Shown one piece after another: positions 21,986 to 35,236 of a stretch of DNA of 64,000 bases; within the stretch, counting starts at the first letter, position 1, and the number at the start of each line of letters is the position of its first letter. The notes beneath the pieces were generated by a model, which ran no database searches, was not told the DNA's origin, and saw only the letters and a list, made by a program, of their open reading frames with translations. Origin of the DNA: Isoetes taiwanensis (lineage: Eukaryota > Streptophyta > Lycopodiopsida > Isoetales > Isoetaceae); contig JAJEKV010000033.1 of NCBI GenBank assembly GCA_021234155.1, positions 15,387,422-15,451,421 on the forward strand, written 5' to 3'. A program made the translations under genes and the position numbers.

Positions 21986-24196
21986 GACATTCGTAATATT
22001 GCGGAAAGGCAAGCCCACAAGATTCTTTATTTTATTCATGGAAAATGGCCTCGTGAGTATCGGCATTACTGGACAATATAAAAGTGTGATTTTCTGCTTG
22101 AGATGATGCTATGTGTTGAGCTTTATACAAAACCATTCATCTGCTGTCAAGTAGTTGACCGTCCAATCCTTATGAATATTTCAAGGTCAAGAGGCACATG
22201 GATATATTAAAGTGTTGCTTTTAGTTGTGAAATGGCAAATTAGCAAAATCCAACTAGCAAATCAAACTCTAACATGTCATTTTGCATCTTGTTTTATTGA
22301 ATGCAAAGATTGCTATCTTTTTTATGTTTCTATTAGATAATTTACATTAAATCCATATACATCTAACATGTCATTTGTCTTGTTTTGTGAATGCCATGGA
22401 TTAGATAATTTACATTAAACCTTAACGAAAAGCTGGGTTTAGTATATTTGTGAAAAAGTAACGCTTTAGGCTTAGAAAGGATTCAATTTATGATTTTCTC
22501 TAGTACTTTATCTTCGGAGGTTTTAGCTCGAGCGATCTTTCAGTACTTGTGAAATATCTTGCAGTTAAATCAGAGCCAGGGCGAAATATGCTCTTGGTTT
22601 ATAGAGATTGAAACCCTAGATTGCAAGAGCGCTTTGCCATTTGGTTTGCAAGAGGGCCGATATTTTGGTGGGGAGGATTCACAAAACACATGTTGTGAAT
22701 GTTATTCAAAGAGGTAATGAATGCTATAACCTAATTCCGCTTAGTCATGCTTTTGATGCATGAACCGCCATCCTTTTGCCGAAAATTTGTCAATGTTTCT
22801 TCCTCAAAATCTATTAAGCTTCTTCGTTTGTCCTATACAATGCCCGGCTAGTGCCCATCCATAACTTTTGATTTGAAGGGAATAATGGCATTGATTTTGT
22901 CGCATCTACCGCATTCTACATATATTAGGTATCTTGGCGATGAGAATGGGTAGACACATCGATGATGTGCTGTTGGTAATGGCCCATCTAGGCTGGAAGA
23001 CAAAAAAAGAATTTTCAAGCCACCAAGTATTAAAGATTTGGCATATGGTGCTTTTAACAAAGCACACACAAAAACAAAGCATGCGGATGGAAAAAAACTA
23101 TGCATGTGGAAGATCCGCAGGTATAAAATTGTTCAAATTGCAAGATCCAAGTGGTCCATATAGGCAAAGAGGGAGGAAACTTTTGTTATGCTGGGTCTTT
23201 TCTCCGAAACTTTTCTAAAATGGGTCATATGGTCATGTCGAAATTAACCTTTTGGTATTACAAAATAACAAGATGTTAAAGATAAAACTTCGTATGCCAT
23301 GGATACCATGCCACATTGTATTAAGTTTTCTATCATAACACATGATGCTTCACTCGACCACCTCAACATTTCTTTTATGTGCATTCATTTGAGAAATTTT
23401 GGAGAAATTTGTACCAATCAACAATCAAGTATGGGGCTTGCGGCTATCCTCATTTCTTTGCTCCCATTTTTTGGATCCATCGACTATTGGACTTCGGAGC
23501 ACTTAGAGCATGTTATCTTTGGAATGGGCGTGTTAGTGTGTTTGCATAAACCTGTTATGTATGGGGATGAGCCCGTGGTGATTACAACTATTGTTTAATT
23601 GTTTATGACCTTGGGGCGTTATATGCAACTAGAATACCGTAGAGGTGGAAACCCGGGTACATTTGATGTTGTTGATCATAGTCATCAACTCTTCCATATT
23701 TGACTTATTGGTGGATATACTCATTGTCATGCCCCGACTGCTTTATAAAATGTAGAGATGTGACCGTTGTAGTTTGTAGTTGAAAATAGTTGAAAGTTTG
23801 GGAACCTATTATAGACATCAATTACCCACATATTTCAAATTTAGCAATAATTGCATGATAAGTTTCATTTAATTGTTGTGTCTATGCTATGTGGTTGAGA
23901 TGCGTAATCTTATACATTGACCCAATACATTTTGTACCAACTCTATATGAGGGGCAACCCTCCGCAGAGTAGCACTTTGTTTTGGCATGTAATGTTGATA
24001 TAGTGTCTTTTCTGGGAACTGATTGTATATTTGTGGATCAGCACAATTAAATTAAACATATATTACATCATTAAAGGCTACGACTTATCTAAGTGAAACA
24101 CTCTATACATGGCTTTTCGGCATTATTGGCAATCATGCCTATGAGGGGGAGATTGATTAGTTCCATTGGAAGTTTGAAGAAATGGGGTTACACTTA
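21986..24196 (+). repeat. B unit 5 (right half, noisy)
   Basis: Starts mid-unit (equivalent to about 5005 in B1), has internal deletions at 22030-22420, and runs to the HelA insertion point at 24196/24197. Confidence 0.65.
22979..23540 (+). pseudogene. Recurring open segment of B units (B5)
   Basis: The most damaged copy of the 6205-6770 segment, with frameshifts at 22985-23110 and 23165-23200 and deletions near 23350. MGLAAILISLLPFF is an off-frame reading of the 3' part. Confidence 0.35.
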
Positions 24197-24364
24197 TCCT
24201 ATATTATAAAGTTATTGTGTAAGTGTTGGACCCGACCCTAAATCAAAGGCTGATTTAATCACTTCATTTAATGGTTGAGATTTCATGTGGTTCACGGGTA
24301 TATCAATTAGGTTAGGTTACGATGGCCGAGTTAAATCGGGGAGTTCGACATAAGCAAGAGTAAT

Positions 24365-24740
24365 CGCACGACCCATTAGGCCCCTCCTCCTGCGCCCCAT
24401 TTTTTTTAATCGAGAAATTCGCTATCATCATCCTCTTTTTAGTCCTTTCGATTTAGGGTTCGCCTTTGGCTTTCCTTTCAATTCCGATCTGATTAGGGCT
24501 GGCTTCCATCTTGCTTTTAAACTTAGGTGAGTCGGCACCTTATACTCCACGTTATGTCCTTAGGCCCATTAATTGACCTCCTGGCCCCATTTTTAAGATC
24601 GAGAATTCCGCTATCATCATCCTCTTTTTCGTCCACTTTCGATTTAGGGTCGCCTTGGCTTTCCTTTCAATTCGATGCATTAGGGCTGGCTTCCGTCTTC
24701 TTTGCAAACTTAGGTGAGTCGGCACCTTATACTCCCGATT
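24365..24740 (+). repeat. About 190-bp tandem duplication private to this HelA copy
   Basis: The segment ending ggtgagtcggcaccttatac occurs twice here (about 24365-24552 and 24560-24740) and once in copy 1 (about 160-345). It is a real structural difference, or an assembly stutter, between otherwise matching copies. Confidence 0.7.
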
Positions 24741-25289
24741 GTAAAAGTCAAACTAAGATATGAGGTCTGATATCCACGGTGCATATTGCAAGCGGTTGGT
24801 TGGTGAAGACAAATCAGGTGCTCTTGGCTTCCAAAATGAATCGTCGTTAAAGGAAATGATGATTGCATTTGAAGCTCCTTCAAAAACATACCCAACATTC
24901 TAGGCTCTCTAGATCTTACAAAGACTTGTACATAAGTTGAAACCCGGCCCGAAAATCCACGTTTGAGGTTAAATTTGCAATTTGTTTTGTCTTTTGTTGT
25001 ATACTTTATATATGCTGATATAGAAAGTCTTTGCTGAGGTCCAGGGAAAGCAATGATATCTGAGAAAAGTTAGTCTTTAGTTTTGATAGCACAAAAACTA
25101 TGCTAATCACGAGCTTCCGTTTAATGAGTTGCGTGCTTGGAAGGTTTTTATTTAGAACTCCCCAGCCTATCTACCATCAAGTTTGATTATGACAACAGCT
25201 TATTTTGGATACTCTGTATATGTATGGATATCTATAAGCAATTGGTATTGATTTTCTGAAAAAAAATCCATGAGGCTAATTTTTTGCAG

Positions 25290-25566
25290 GGAAAGTTTAA
25301 ACTCCGTGGAAGATGATATTGAGCGTGCTTTGATTCTCAAAAGTATACTTGAGACCTTAGCCAGTAATTATTGGAAGAAGAACTTAGAATACTTTCCCAG
25401 CATGTTGAAGAAAGTTGGAAGTTGGAAAATGCACAACCAAGTGCAAGCGATAATGCAAGTGAACATTTGAAAAATATACAAGAAAGCGAGATATCAAAGC
25501 TCATTTCAGATCCTTTTGAAGGACGAGATGCAAGAATACAAATGGAGTTGGAGGGCAATTCGATCT
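25290..25566 (+). pseudogene. Coiled-coil exon (HelA copy 2)
   Basis: Homologous to 893-1170. Here an upstream frame of 66 codons and a downstream frame starting EEELRILSQHVEES overlap, so the same break near the WKEEL position exists in both copies. This argues that the break is real or a systematic error. Confidence 0.4.
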
Positions 25567-27172
25567 AGACCAGGTTTCGGTTCCACACAGCGAACATGCA
25601 TATGCATAACATGCGCACCTGCAATAACATGCATAACTGCAAGTTTGACATAAATTGGGCGTTGTTTATTCAAAAAGCTGAAAAAAGGGAATGTTTTTAC
25701 CCTATCGAGGCTTACAATAGCGAGCACCGTGGATTCGATGCCTACCCTAGTGCGAGGAGGTGGACATGGATAAATTTCTTTTTATTTTCTATGGTCGAAT
25801 TGCTCAATGTCGACCATGGCCAAGCTCATCGTGAAGAATTTCGCTTTATACGCAATTTGGAAGAGCGGGGGCCTAATCCACGGTGAGCTTAATATGCGAT
25901 CAAATCTATGAATCCAAAAGCTAGCCCCGAAAAGATGTGTGAAAAGTCCTTTCACGATTGTTTGGATTTTAAGCCCTCGATTGTTTGGATTTTAAAAGCT
26001 GCGCAGATCTTCGATTTTGTTGCAAAGGATGTGGAATAAAGTCCTCCAAATGAAGGATTACCATCTTGAAGATGTTGGTCTTAAAGCTTATTTCTATTAG
26101 GAGATTGGCGGAAGTCAAAAATCCCTCCATTTGGCACATGAGCAAGGCAAGTCTAAAAAGAGCACCATGGAATGACTCTGGAATTGGGCGTTGAACATAG
26201 CTTTCTGATGGGTAAGCCTTTTTAAACTTTTTTTCTCTATTACGTCAAAAGTTGCATCTACGTTTTGGTGTAATGTGAGTTTTCAATGTTCCTTCTTTCT
26301 ACTTGAGGGGCCAGGGCACGTTTTTGGCGAGCTCAATCCAGAATATGGCATCAATCTTGGTTGGGTACAGCCCTAATGGATTCATAAAATTACATGAGCT
26401 TTAAAGCAACAATTCTAACCAAATTCTAGGTCAATAATTCTGTACTATTCTATCAAATTGTGGCTTTAAGCTCAAGAACATGATCCAAGGTCGTTAATTC
26501 CTCTTTTACTAAATCTATTCGACCCCTCATCAACTTCAATATGGTCCCTACAATATTGACACAAAAACGCCTTCTAGATGTGATTTGTTAGGAACAAATT
26601 AGGCTTCACTTGGAAAGAGATCCGGTGTTGGCAACTATAGTTTCTAGAAATAGACATTAATCTCAACTTACGCTATCCTAATGCTACACGATCCAAACAA
26701 TTGATTAATGATCTGAAATATCGCCCAATAAAAAGATGTTACACTAAACCGCACATCATCACTCAAAGATGAGAAGCAAGTATTCATCTATGTCAAGCAA
26801 AGAAGAAATGGCTCAACATGAGGCAACCATTCATCTATAGCAAGCTTGAAGAAGATAAGCAATTGGAGACTGAAGAGCAACAAGCACAAAACCAGGAGAG
26901 AGACAATCAACATATGCAAAACTAGCAGTCAGGCCTCAAGCCTCAATCACGACTTGGTTGAGATACCCGAAGAATGCATCATAGAAGATTTACTTGACTG
27001 ACAAAGCATCTTGACAAAAACAGTACTACACGTTTTTCTCATTGCGACCAAACATTTGAGGCTTCCAACTTATTTGCGACCAAAACATTTGAGGCTCCCA
27101 ACTTATGCCCAGCAACGCTGGGCACCATTACTAGTTCTTATTAGTAGAATATACTCCCCACACTGGCTGCCT

Positions 27173-27787
27173 TTAGAAAACTTCCACTCTTGTAGCAGCA
27201 GAGGAAGAACATGACAACAGAAGATAAGCTATCACCTACTAGATCGAATTTGCGCATTGTAGTTAAAAAGCATAGTAGAACTAGATCCCTCAAAATGGCT
27301 CTTTGAAGGCAAAAAATCTCACCTGATCTCCCACAAAGCTTAGGAACTCCAAAGAAGCATTTGCAACAAACTTCTTTTGTACAACAGCGATAAGTATCAT
27401 CTCCTTCAACAATAGAATATAAGCATATCAAAATATTATTGTAAAGTGGTACCTGAAGAAATATGCAGCAGAGTGATTTACTTCAATGCTCTGCTAAAAA
27501 GAAACAACAATATGCTTTTTGTTACTTACTCTAAAGAAGACTCGCCTCTGTAGCTAAGATTATAAATTAGGGCAAAAGCTAGTAAGCTCAGCAAAAAACC
27601 CAATATACGAAGTAATAAGTTAGATAGACCTAGTACAAATATTGGGCTTAAATCTTGGATATGAAGTCGCCAAAGCAGAGTATGTAGTAGACCCTTGAGA
27701 ATAGGCAGATTGTAAATATATTTCGATGCATAACTTAGCATGCAAATATGAAAAAGTCTTAGCCAAAGCCTTCTGGTGTGCCTTTTG
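27173..27787 (-). pseudogene. CASP-like gene fragment (B1')
   Basis: Exon 1 is identical to B1, including TGTGCC at its 5' side. Exon 2 differs by small changes at CTG and CGC triplets near 27385-27450. Exon 3 is open and stops after TRVEVF. Confidence 0.7.
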
Positions 27788-28457
27788 CTAGTTTTTTTCT
27801 GTTTGATTTATTTAAAGTACCCACTGCGGTAAGTTTATTGGCTCATTATAAGTGGCATTTTAGATACATTAAACAAAAACATCATAGGGATGCATTAAGA
27901 CGAATAAGTTACCTAGCTTTAAAATTCAATTGGACTATAGCATGCTCTAGGCTATTTTTTTTTAGGGTCATAATCAAGAGAGTTCTAGGATCTCTTGTTA
28001 TGTAATCTTTGAAATCATCAAGTTTTCGAGCTTCCTTTCCTTTGTCTCTCCCAGTCAATCTTTGCTCAATTACTTGTTGGCGTCATTACTCGAAGCCTTG
28101 ATGAAATAGAGGCTCCATGAAAATATTAGTGCTTCTAAAGGTGCCGTGAATGGGCTTTCAAGCACTCTGATTGATTACCAATCTCGAAAATGGGAGCTTA
28201 GTTGCTTGCTAGGGTTAGTCCTCTAACACTTTAGTTCAAAGTTAAGTTCTAGTTTTAAGTTCTAAGGTGATCATTGACCACTATTGTAGATTTCTTTTTT
28301 TCCTTATGCGGAATCACATTTGTTCAGATATCTCTAATATATAATTGTAATATGGCCGATAAGAAGGCAGCTTAAATGTACTCATATAGTATATGTTTTC
28401 TATGTTTAGTATTGCAAATGTGTAAAAAGCCAAATTTTTTTAGAAAAATGAAGGTGT

Positions 28458-28567
28458 TTTACGGAATCTTCCGAGCGTGTCGGTTCTTCTAGAGGTCCCG
28501 ATGGTTCTGGAGGCTTCAATTGTGGGTTCTAGAGAGATGTGGATCCCTCTATCTTGGTATAAATATA
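28458..28567 (+). promoter_or_regulatory. Heat-shock promoter (B1')
   Basis: GGAATcTTCcgAGCg (28463), TTCtTCTAGAG and GGTTCTGGAGGCTTC (28503), with TATAAATATA at 28558-28567. Confidence 0.6.
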
Positions 28568-30593
28568 GAGGCGAACACGTGGTTAAAGTCGATATTTATA
28601 GTAGCCGGTGTAGCGAAGGATTTACGTGGGCAATCGTCTGTTTTTACGATAAAAATTTTGAGAAAGCTTAGCGTGACTATACATTTGTTGAGATAGAAAT
28701 TCGGCTTTTCTCAAAAGGCATAAATACCAGATCCTTTTCGAGAGCAAGTTGTCCGGGCGCCCAATGGAAGGAATAGAAGCTAGCTACTTTAAGCTTTGCT
28801 AGTCTGTGTAGAAAAGCAAGGCTTGCATTACTGGTATTTTGCTCAATAGCATTGAATTGATTCCACAGGAGTAGCGGATTCCTTCCTCCAGAATATGCTT
28901 GCCCGGAAAACCTATTTGCTTGGAAAGGCTACTCTTATGGACAAGTTCGAACTTTCAGTTAAGCGCCGGACTTTGAAACAAGCGGTGACGTCGTAGTATT
29001 TCGAAGGGCTATTGCGGATCGCGATCTTGCGGTGTTTTCGCTTCATCCGCTTCAAAGCTTTGAACTCCGCTTCAAATCCACATACCGATAACACGTTGTT
29101 TGAAGGGTGAATTCTGTGTTTATTTTTGTTAGTGTCCACTTTCCTAATTGCCATTTCTTGCGATATATTTTTGGAAGGCCCTAGTTAGGATGCAAGGTCG
29201 TTACCATGACACACAAAAGGACACAATGATGTTACGATCCTTGATGTATGCAAAATGACTTTTGATATCTATTCTTACATGTTTTGTGCATTGATTCATG
29301 AAATAGGCTATGAGATGGCAGATCAATTACAGATGGCAAGGGCTTTGGAAGTTGGGTAAGAGGTTACAAAACCAAGCTTGCAATATTGCGAGGAAAGGCA
29401 AGCTTCACAAGATTGCGGGATTAATTATGAATGGAAAGGGACTTATGGCCTTGGTGAGTATCACGGTTTGCGGTCGCGGCTTTTGGGACAATATAAAAAG
29501 TGTGATTTTCTGTTTTGTTGTAGCTTTATAGATAAGCATGTGTTGAGCTTTAAAAGCAAGCGAACAATATAACATGTTTTGTGGCTATGGTGTCATCTTG
29601 ATGTTGTTAGTTGACCGCATGGCGCGGAACCTTATAACCATCTTCAAGGTCAACAAAGTGGGCGTTTACATGGATATATTAAAGTGTTGCTTTTTTAGCT
29701 TGTGAAATGGCAGCCAATTAGCAAAATGGCAGCCAACTAGCAAATCAAACCTGAGAAGGGCTCAAACCTTCTTGGCTCTAAATTGCATGGCTTTGTTTCT
29801 TTATTTTCTTCATATGAAATATGCGACATTGCGGCTTCTTGAGATGAAACATACAAAACCCATTCTTTAGAAGCATGCAAATCCACCATAGATATTTGCG
29901 ACACGAAGCATGTAAATCCATGATACATCTAACATGTCATTTGTCTTGTTTTGTGAATGCTATCTTTTTATGTTTCTATTAGATAATTTACATTAAACTT
30001 AAAACTTGATATTAACGGTTGGGGAGCCATGGGTTTTTAGCTGGTGTATTTGTGAAAATAACGTTTTAGGCTTAGAAAGGATTCAATTTATGATTTTCTC
30101 TAGTACTTTATCTCGAGAGAGGTTTTCAGCTAGAGTGATCTTTCCGAGGGTACTTGTGAAATATCTTGCATTGGAATCGAGGCAGGCAAATACGCTCTTG
30201 GTTTATAGAGATTGAAACCCTAGATTGCAAGAGCGTTTGCCATTTGGTTTGCAAGAGGGCCGAATTTGCGGAGGAGGATTCAAAACACATGTTGTGAATG
30301 TGTTTATTCAAAGAGGTAATGAATGCTATAACCTAATTCCGTTAGTCATACTTTGATATGCATGAACCGCCATCCTTGGCCGATAATTTGTCAATGTTTC
30401 TTCCTCAAAATCTATTAACTTCTTTTCGTTTGTCCTATAGAATGCCCGCTAGTGCCCATCCATAACTCTTGATTTGAAGGAATAATGGCATTGATTTTGT
30501 GCATCTAGCTGCATTCTACATATATTAGGTATCTTAGCATTAGAATAGCTAGTAGACACATCAAATGATGTGCTTTGTTGGTAATGGCCCATC

Positions 30594-31150
30594 TAGGCCT
30601 GGAAGACAAGAAAATAACTTTCAAGCCACCAAGTATTAGTGTTGGCGCATATGGTGCTTTGACAAAGCACACACAAAAACAAAGAACCAGGGCAGTGGAA
30701 GAAAAAACCATGCATGTGAAGATCTGCGCAGCTATAAAATTGTTGAAATTGCAAGATCCAAGTGGTCCATATATAGCGAGGGAGGAACTTCCCCTGTTAC
30801 AAGGTCTTTTTCTGCAAACTTTCCTAAAATGGGAGTCATATGGTCATGTCGAAATTAACCTTTTTAAGTATTACAAAACAAGATGTTAAACTTCGGCTAT
30901 GCCATGGATACCATGCCACACATTATTAAGTTTTTCTATCATAACACACATGATGCTTCACTCTCAACCACCTCTCAACATTTCTTTTTATGTGCGAAAC
31001 TCGGCTTGGAGAAATTTTGGAGAAATTTGTATCGATAACAACTGTTATGGGGCTTGCGGCTATCCTTATTTCTTTGCTCCCATTTTTCGTCCTTCGCACT
31101 ATTGGACTTTGAGCACTTTCAGAGCATGCTATCTTTGAATGGGCGTGTTA
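30594..31150 (+). pseudogene. Recurring open segment of B units (B1')
   Basis: The best-preserved 5' half: open from MAHLGLEDKKI through KTMHVKICAAIKLLKLQDPS and QTFLKWESYGHVEINLFKYY to a frame break near 30885. A second open piece follows to about 31138. Family unknown. Confidence 0.45.
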
Positions 31151-31868
31151 GGGGTCCCTCTCCTGTGTTTGCATAAACTGGTTATGTATGGGGATGAGCC
31201 TGTGGTGATTACAACTATTGTTTAATTGTTTATGACCTTGGGGCGGCGTTATATGCAACTAGAATACCCGAGAGAGGTGGAAACCAGGTACATTTGATGT
31301 TGTTGATCATAGTCATCAACTCTTCCATATTCGACTTGTTGCAGGAGCATATACTCATTGTCATGCCACCGCTTTGCTTTATGCGAAATGTAGAGATGTG
31401 ACGGGTTGTAGTTTGTAGTTGAAAATAGTTGAAAGTTTCGGAACCTATTATAGACATCAATTACCCTACATATTTCAAATTTAGCAATAATTGCATGATA
31501 AGTTTCATTTAATTGTCGTGGTCTATGCTATGTGGTTGAGATGCAGAATTATCTTATACATTGACCCAATACATTTTGTACCAACTCTATATGAGGGCAA
31601 CCCTCTGCTTGTAGCACTTTGTTTGGGTTGGCATGTAATGTTGATATAGTGTCTTTTCGTGAATCGATTGTATATTTGTGATCAGCACATTTAAATTAAA
31701 CATATATTACATCATTAAGGCTACGACTTATCTAAGTGAAACACTCTATACATGGCTTTTTCGGCAATCATGCCTATGAGAGATTGATTAGTTCCGTTGG
31801 AAGTTTTGAAGAAATGGGGTTACACTTATTCTTATTAGTAGAATATACTCCCCACAGTCGGTTTGCCT

Positions 31869-32478
31869 TTAGAAAACTTCCACTCTTGTAGCGGCAGGAG
31901 GAAGAACATGACAACGAGAGATATAAGCTATCACCTGCTAGATCGAATTTAGCATTGTAGTTAAAAAGCATAGTAGAACTAGATCCCTCAAAATGGCTCT
32001 TTGAAGGCAAAAAATCTCCCCGATCTCCCACAAAGCTTAGGAACTCCAAAGAAGCATTTGCAACAAACTTCTTTTGTACAACACCGATAAGTATCGCCTC
32101 CTTCAACAATAGAATATAAGCATATCAAAATATTCTGGCAATAAGGTACCGAAGAAATATGCAAGTGAGTGATTTACTTCAATGCTCGCTAAAAGGAAAT
32201 AACAATATGCTTTTGTTACTTACTCTAAAGAAGACTAAGCCTCTGTAGCTAAGATTATAAATTAGGGCAAAAAGCTAGTAAGCTCGAAAAAAACCCAATA
32301 TCTGACAGTAATAAGTTAGATAGACTAGTACAAATATTGGGCTTAAATCTTGGATATGAAGTCAAGGCAGTATGTAGTAGACCCTTGAGAATAGGTAGAT
32401 CATTAAATATATTTAGATGCATAACTTAGCATGCAAATATGAAAAAGTCTTAGCCAAAGCCTTCTGCTGTGCCTTTTG
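31869..32478 (-). pseudogene. CASP-like gene fragment (B2')
   Basis: All three exons are recognisable. Small indels at 32085-32150 and 32285-32370 break exons 2 and 1. The terminal stop is at 31869-31871. Confidence 0.65.
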
Positions 32479-33126
32479 CTAGTTTTTTTTTTTTTGTTTG
32501 ATTTATTTAAAGTACCCACTGCAGTAAGTTTATTGGCTCATTATAAGTGGCATTTTACATCATAGGGATGCATTAAGATGAATAAGTTACCTAGCTTTAA
32601 AATTCAATTGGACTATAGCATGCTCTAGGCTATTTTTTTTTAGGGTCATAATCAAGAGAGTTCTAGGATCTCTTGTCATGTAATCTTTGAAAGCATCAAG
32701 TTTTCGAGCTTCCTTTCCTTTGTCTCTGTGTCAATCTTTGCTCAATTACTTGTTGGCGTCATTACTTAAAGAAGCGATGAAATAGAGGCTGTGAAAATAT
32801 TGGTGCTTCTAAAGGTTGAGTGAATGGGCTTTCAAGCACTCGATTGATTACCAATCTCGAAAATGGGAGCTTAGTTGCTTGCTAGGGTTCGTCCTCTAAC
32901 ACTTTAGTTCAAAGTTAAGTTCTAGTTTTAAGTTCTAAGGTGATCATTGACCACTATTGTAGATTTCTTTTTTCCTTATGCGGAATCACATTTTTTCAGA
33001 TATCTCTAATATATAATTGTAATATGGCCGATAAGAAGGCAAAAAATGTACTCATATAGTATATGTTTTCTATGTTTAGTATTGCAAATGTGTAAGCGCC
33101 AAAAATTTTTAGAAAAATCACGGTGT

Positions 33127-33232
33127 TTACGGAATCTTCTGGAGCGTACCAGTTCTTCTAGAGGCCCCTGGTTACGGAGGCTTCAATTGTGGGTTCTAGA
33201 GATGTGGATCCCTCTATCTTGGTATAAATATA
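33127..33232 (+). promoter_or_regulatory. Heat-shock promoter (B2')
   Basis: GGAATcTTCtgGAGcg at 33131 keeps three contiguous units. TATAAATATA is at 33223-33232. Confidence 0.65.
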
Positions 33233-35236
33233 GAGGCGAACATTTGAAGTTGAAGTCGATGTTTATAGTAGCGATTAATAGCGAAGGATTTATTGGCAAT
33301 CGTCCTGTTTCGATAAAATTTTGAAAAGCTTAGCCCGTGACTATACATTTGTTGAGATAGAAATTCAGCTTTTCTCAAAGAGCATAAATACCAGATCCTT
33401 TTAATGAGAGCAAGTTATGCGGGCCTTGATGGAAGGAATAGAAGCTAGCTACTTTAAGCTTTGCTAGTCTACGTAGAAAAGCAAGGCTTGCATTACTTCG
33501 TATTTTGCTCAATAGCGGTGAATTGATTCCACGGGGTAGCGGATTCCTTCCTCCGAATATGCTTGCGGGAAAACCTATTTGCTTGGAAGGCTACTCTTAT
33601 GGACAAGTTCGAACTTCGGTTTAGCGGACGGACTTTGAAACAAGCGGTGGCGTTATAGAGTAATTTGAAGGGCTATTGCGGTCAGCGATCTTGCGGTGTT
33701 TTAAACTTCATCCAGCTTCAAAGCTTTGAACTCCGCTTCAAATCCTGTCGATAACACGTTGTTTGAAGGGTGAATTCGGTGTTTATTTTTGTTAGTGTCC
33801 ACTTTCCTAATTGCCATTTCTTGCGAGATATTTTTGGAAGGCCCTAGTTAGGATGCAAGGTGCGTTACCATGACACACAAAAGGACACAATGATGTTACG
33901 ATCTGCCAATGTATGCAAAAATGACTTTTGATATCTATTCTTACATGTTTTGTGCATTGATTCATGAAATAGGCTATGAAATGGCGGATCAATTCTGAGA
34001 TGGCAAGGGCTTTGGAAGTTGGGTAAGAGGTTACAAAACCAAGCTTGCAATATTGCGGGAAAGGCAAGCTTCACAAGATTGCGGGATTAATTATGAATGG
34101 AAAGGGACTTATGGCCTTGGTGAGTATCACAGTTGCGGTCAGGCTTTTTGGGACAATATAAAAGTGTGATTTTCTGTTTTGTTGTAGCTTTATAGATAAG
34201 CATGTGTTGAGCTTTAAAAGCAAGCGAACAATATAACATGTTTTGTGGCTATGGTGTCATCTTGATGTTGTTAGTTGACCGCATGGCAGAACCTTATAAC
34301 CATCTTCAAGGTCAAGAGGCGGTTGCATGGATATATTAAAGTGTTGCTTTTAGCTTGTGAAATGGCAGCCAATTAGCAAAATGGCAGCCAACTAGCAAAT
34401 CAAACCTGAGAAGGGCTCAAACCTTCTTGTGCTCTAAATTGCATGGCTTTTCTGTTTCTTTATTTTCTTCATATGAAATATGCACATTGCGACTTCTTGA
34501 GATGAAACATACAAAACCCATTCTTTAGAAGCATGCAAATCCACCATAGATATTTGCGACACCGAAGCATGTAAATCCATGATACATCTAACATGTCATT
34601 TGTCTTGTTTTGTGAATGCTATCTTTTTTATGTTTCTATTAGATAATTTACATTAAACCTTAACGATATTACTTGGTTGGGGGAGCCATGGGTTTAGCTG
34701 GTGTATTTGTGAAAAGTAACGTTTTAGGCTTAGAAAGGATTCAATTTATGATTTTCTCTAGTACTTTATCTCGAGAGGTTTTTCATTAGAAGCGATCTTT
34801 CCGTGCTTGTGAAATATCTTGCAGATTGGAATCGGGCGGAGCGATACGCTCTTGGTTTATAGAGATTGAAACCCTAGATTGCAAGAAGCGTTTGCCATTT
34901 GGTTTGCAAGAGGGCGAATTTGCGGGAGGATTACGAAACATGTTGTGAATGTGTTTATTCAAAGAGGTAATGAATGCTATAACCTAATTCGATTAGTCAT
35001 ACTTTGATATGCATGAACGCCATCCTTCTTTGAGTAATTTGTCAATGTTTCTTCCTCAAAATCTATTAAAGCTTCTTTCGTTTGTCCTATACAATGCAGG
35101 CTAGTGCCCATCCATAACTCTTGATTTGAAGGGAATAATGGCATTGATTTTTGTAAGCATCTAGCTGCATTCTACATATATTAGGTATCTTCTTGAGAAT
35201 AGCTAGTAGACACATCGGATGATGTGCACATTGGTA

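Larger units (their letters stand above)
24197..27134 (+). mobile_element. Helitron HelA, complete copy
   Basis: 2,938 bp. The 5' end is TCCTATATTATAAAGTTATT at 24197, preceded by host A. The 3' end has a hairpin at 27107-27123 and CTAG at 27131-27134, followed by host T. B units without the element read ttacactta-ttcttatta across the site, so it inserted between A and T with no target duplication, as Helitrons do. It lacks Rep/helicase and is non-autonomous. It carries the same captured fragments as copy 1, in more damaged frames, and has an extra internal duplication. Confidence 0.9.
27135..31841 (+). repeat. B unit 1' (second block)
   Basis: Counterpart of 2752-7457. About 700 bp at 27430-28010 are almost identical to B1, then indels rise sharply from 28024, all at CG/CNG sites. 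Confidence 0.85.

Noticed and set aside
24197-27134. Large single gene spanning HelA
   Set aside because: Open fragments differ in composition, are separated by non-coding DNA, and lie entirely within Helitron termini; better read as several captured pieces.
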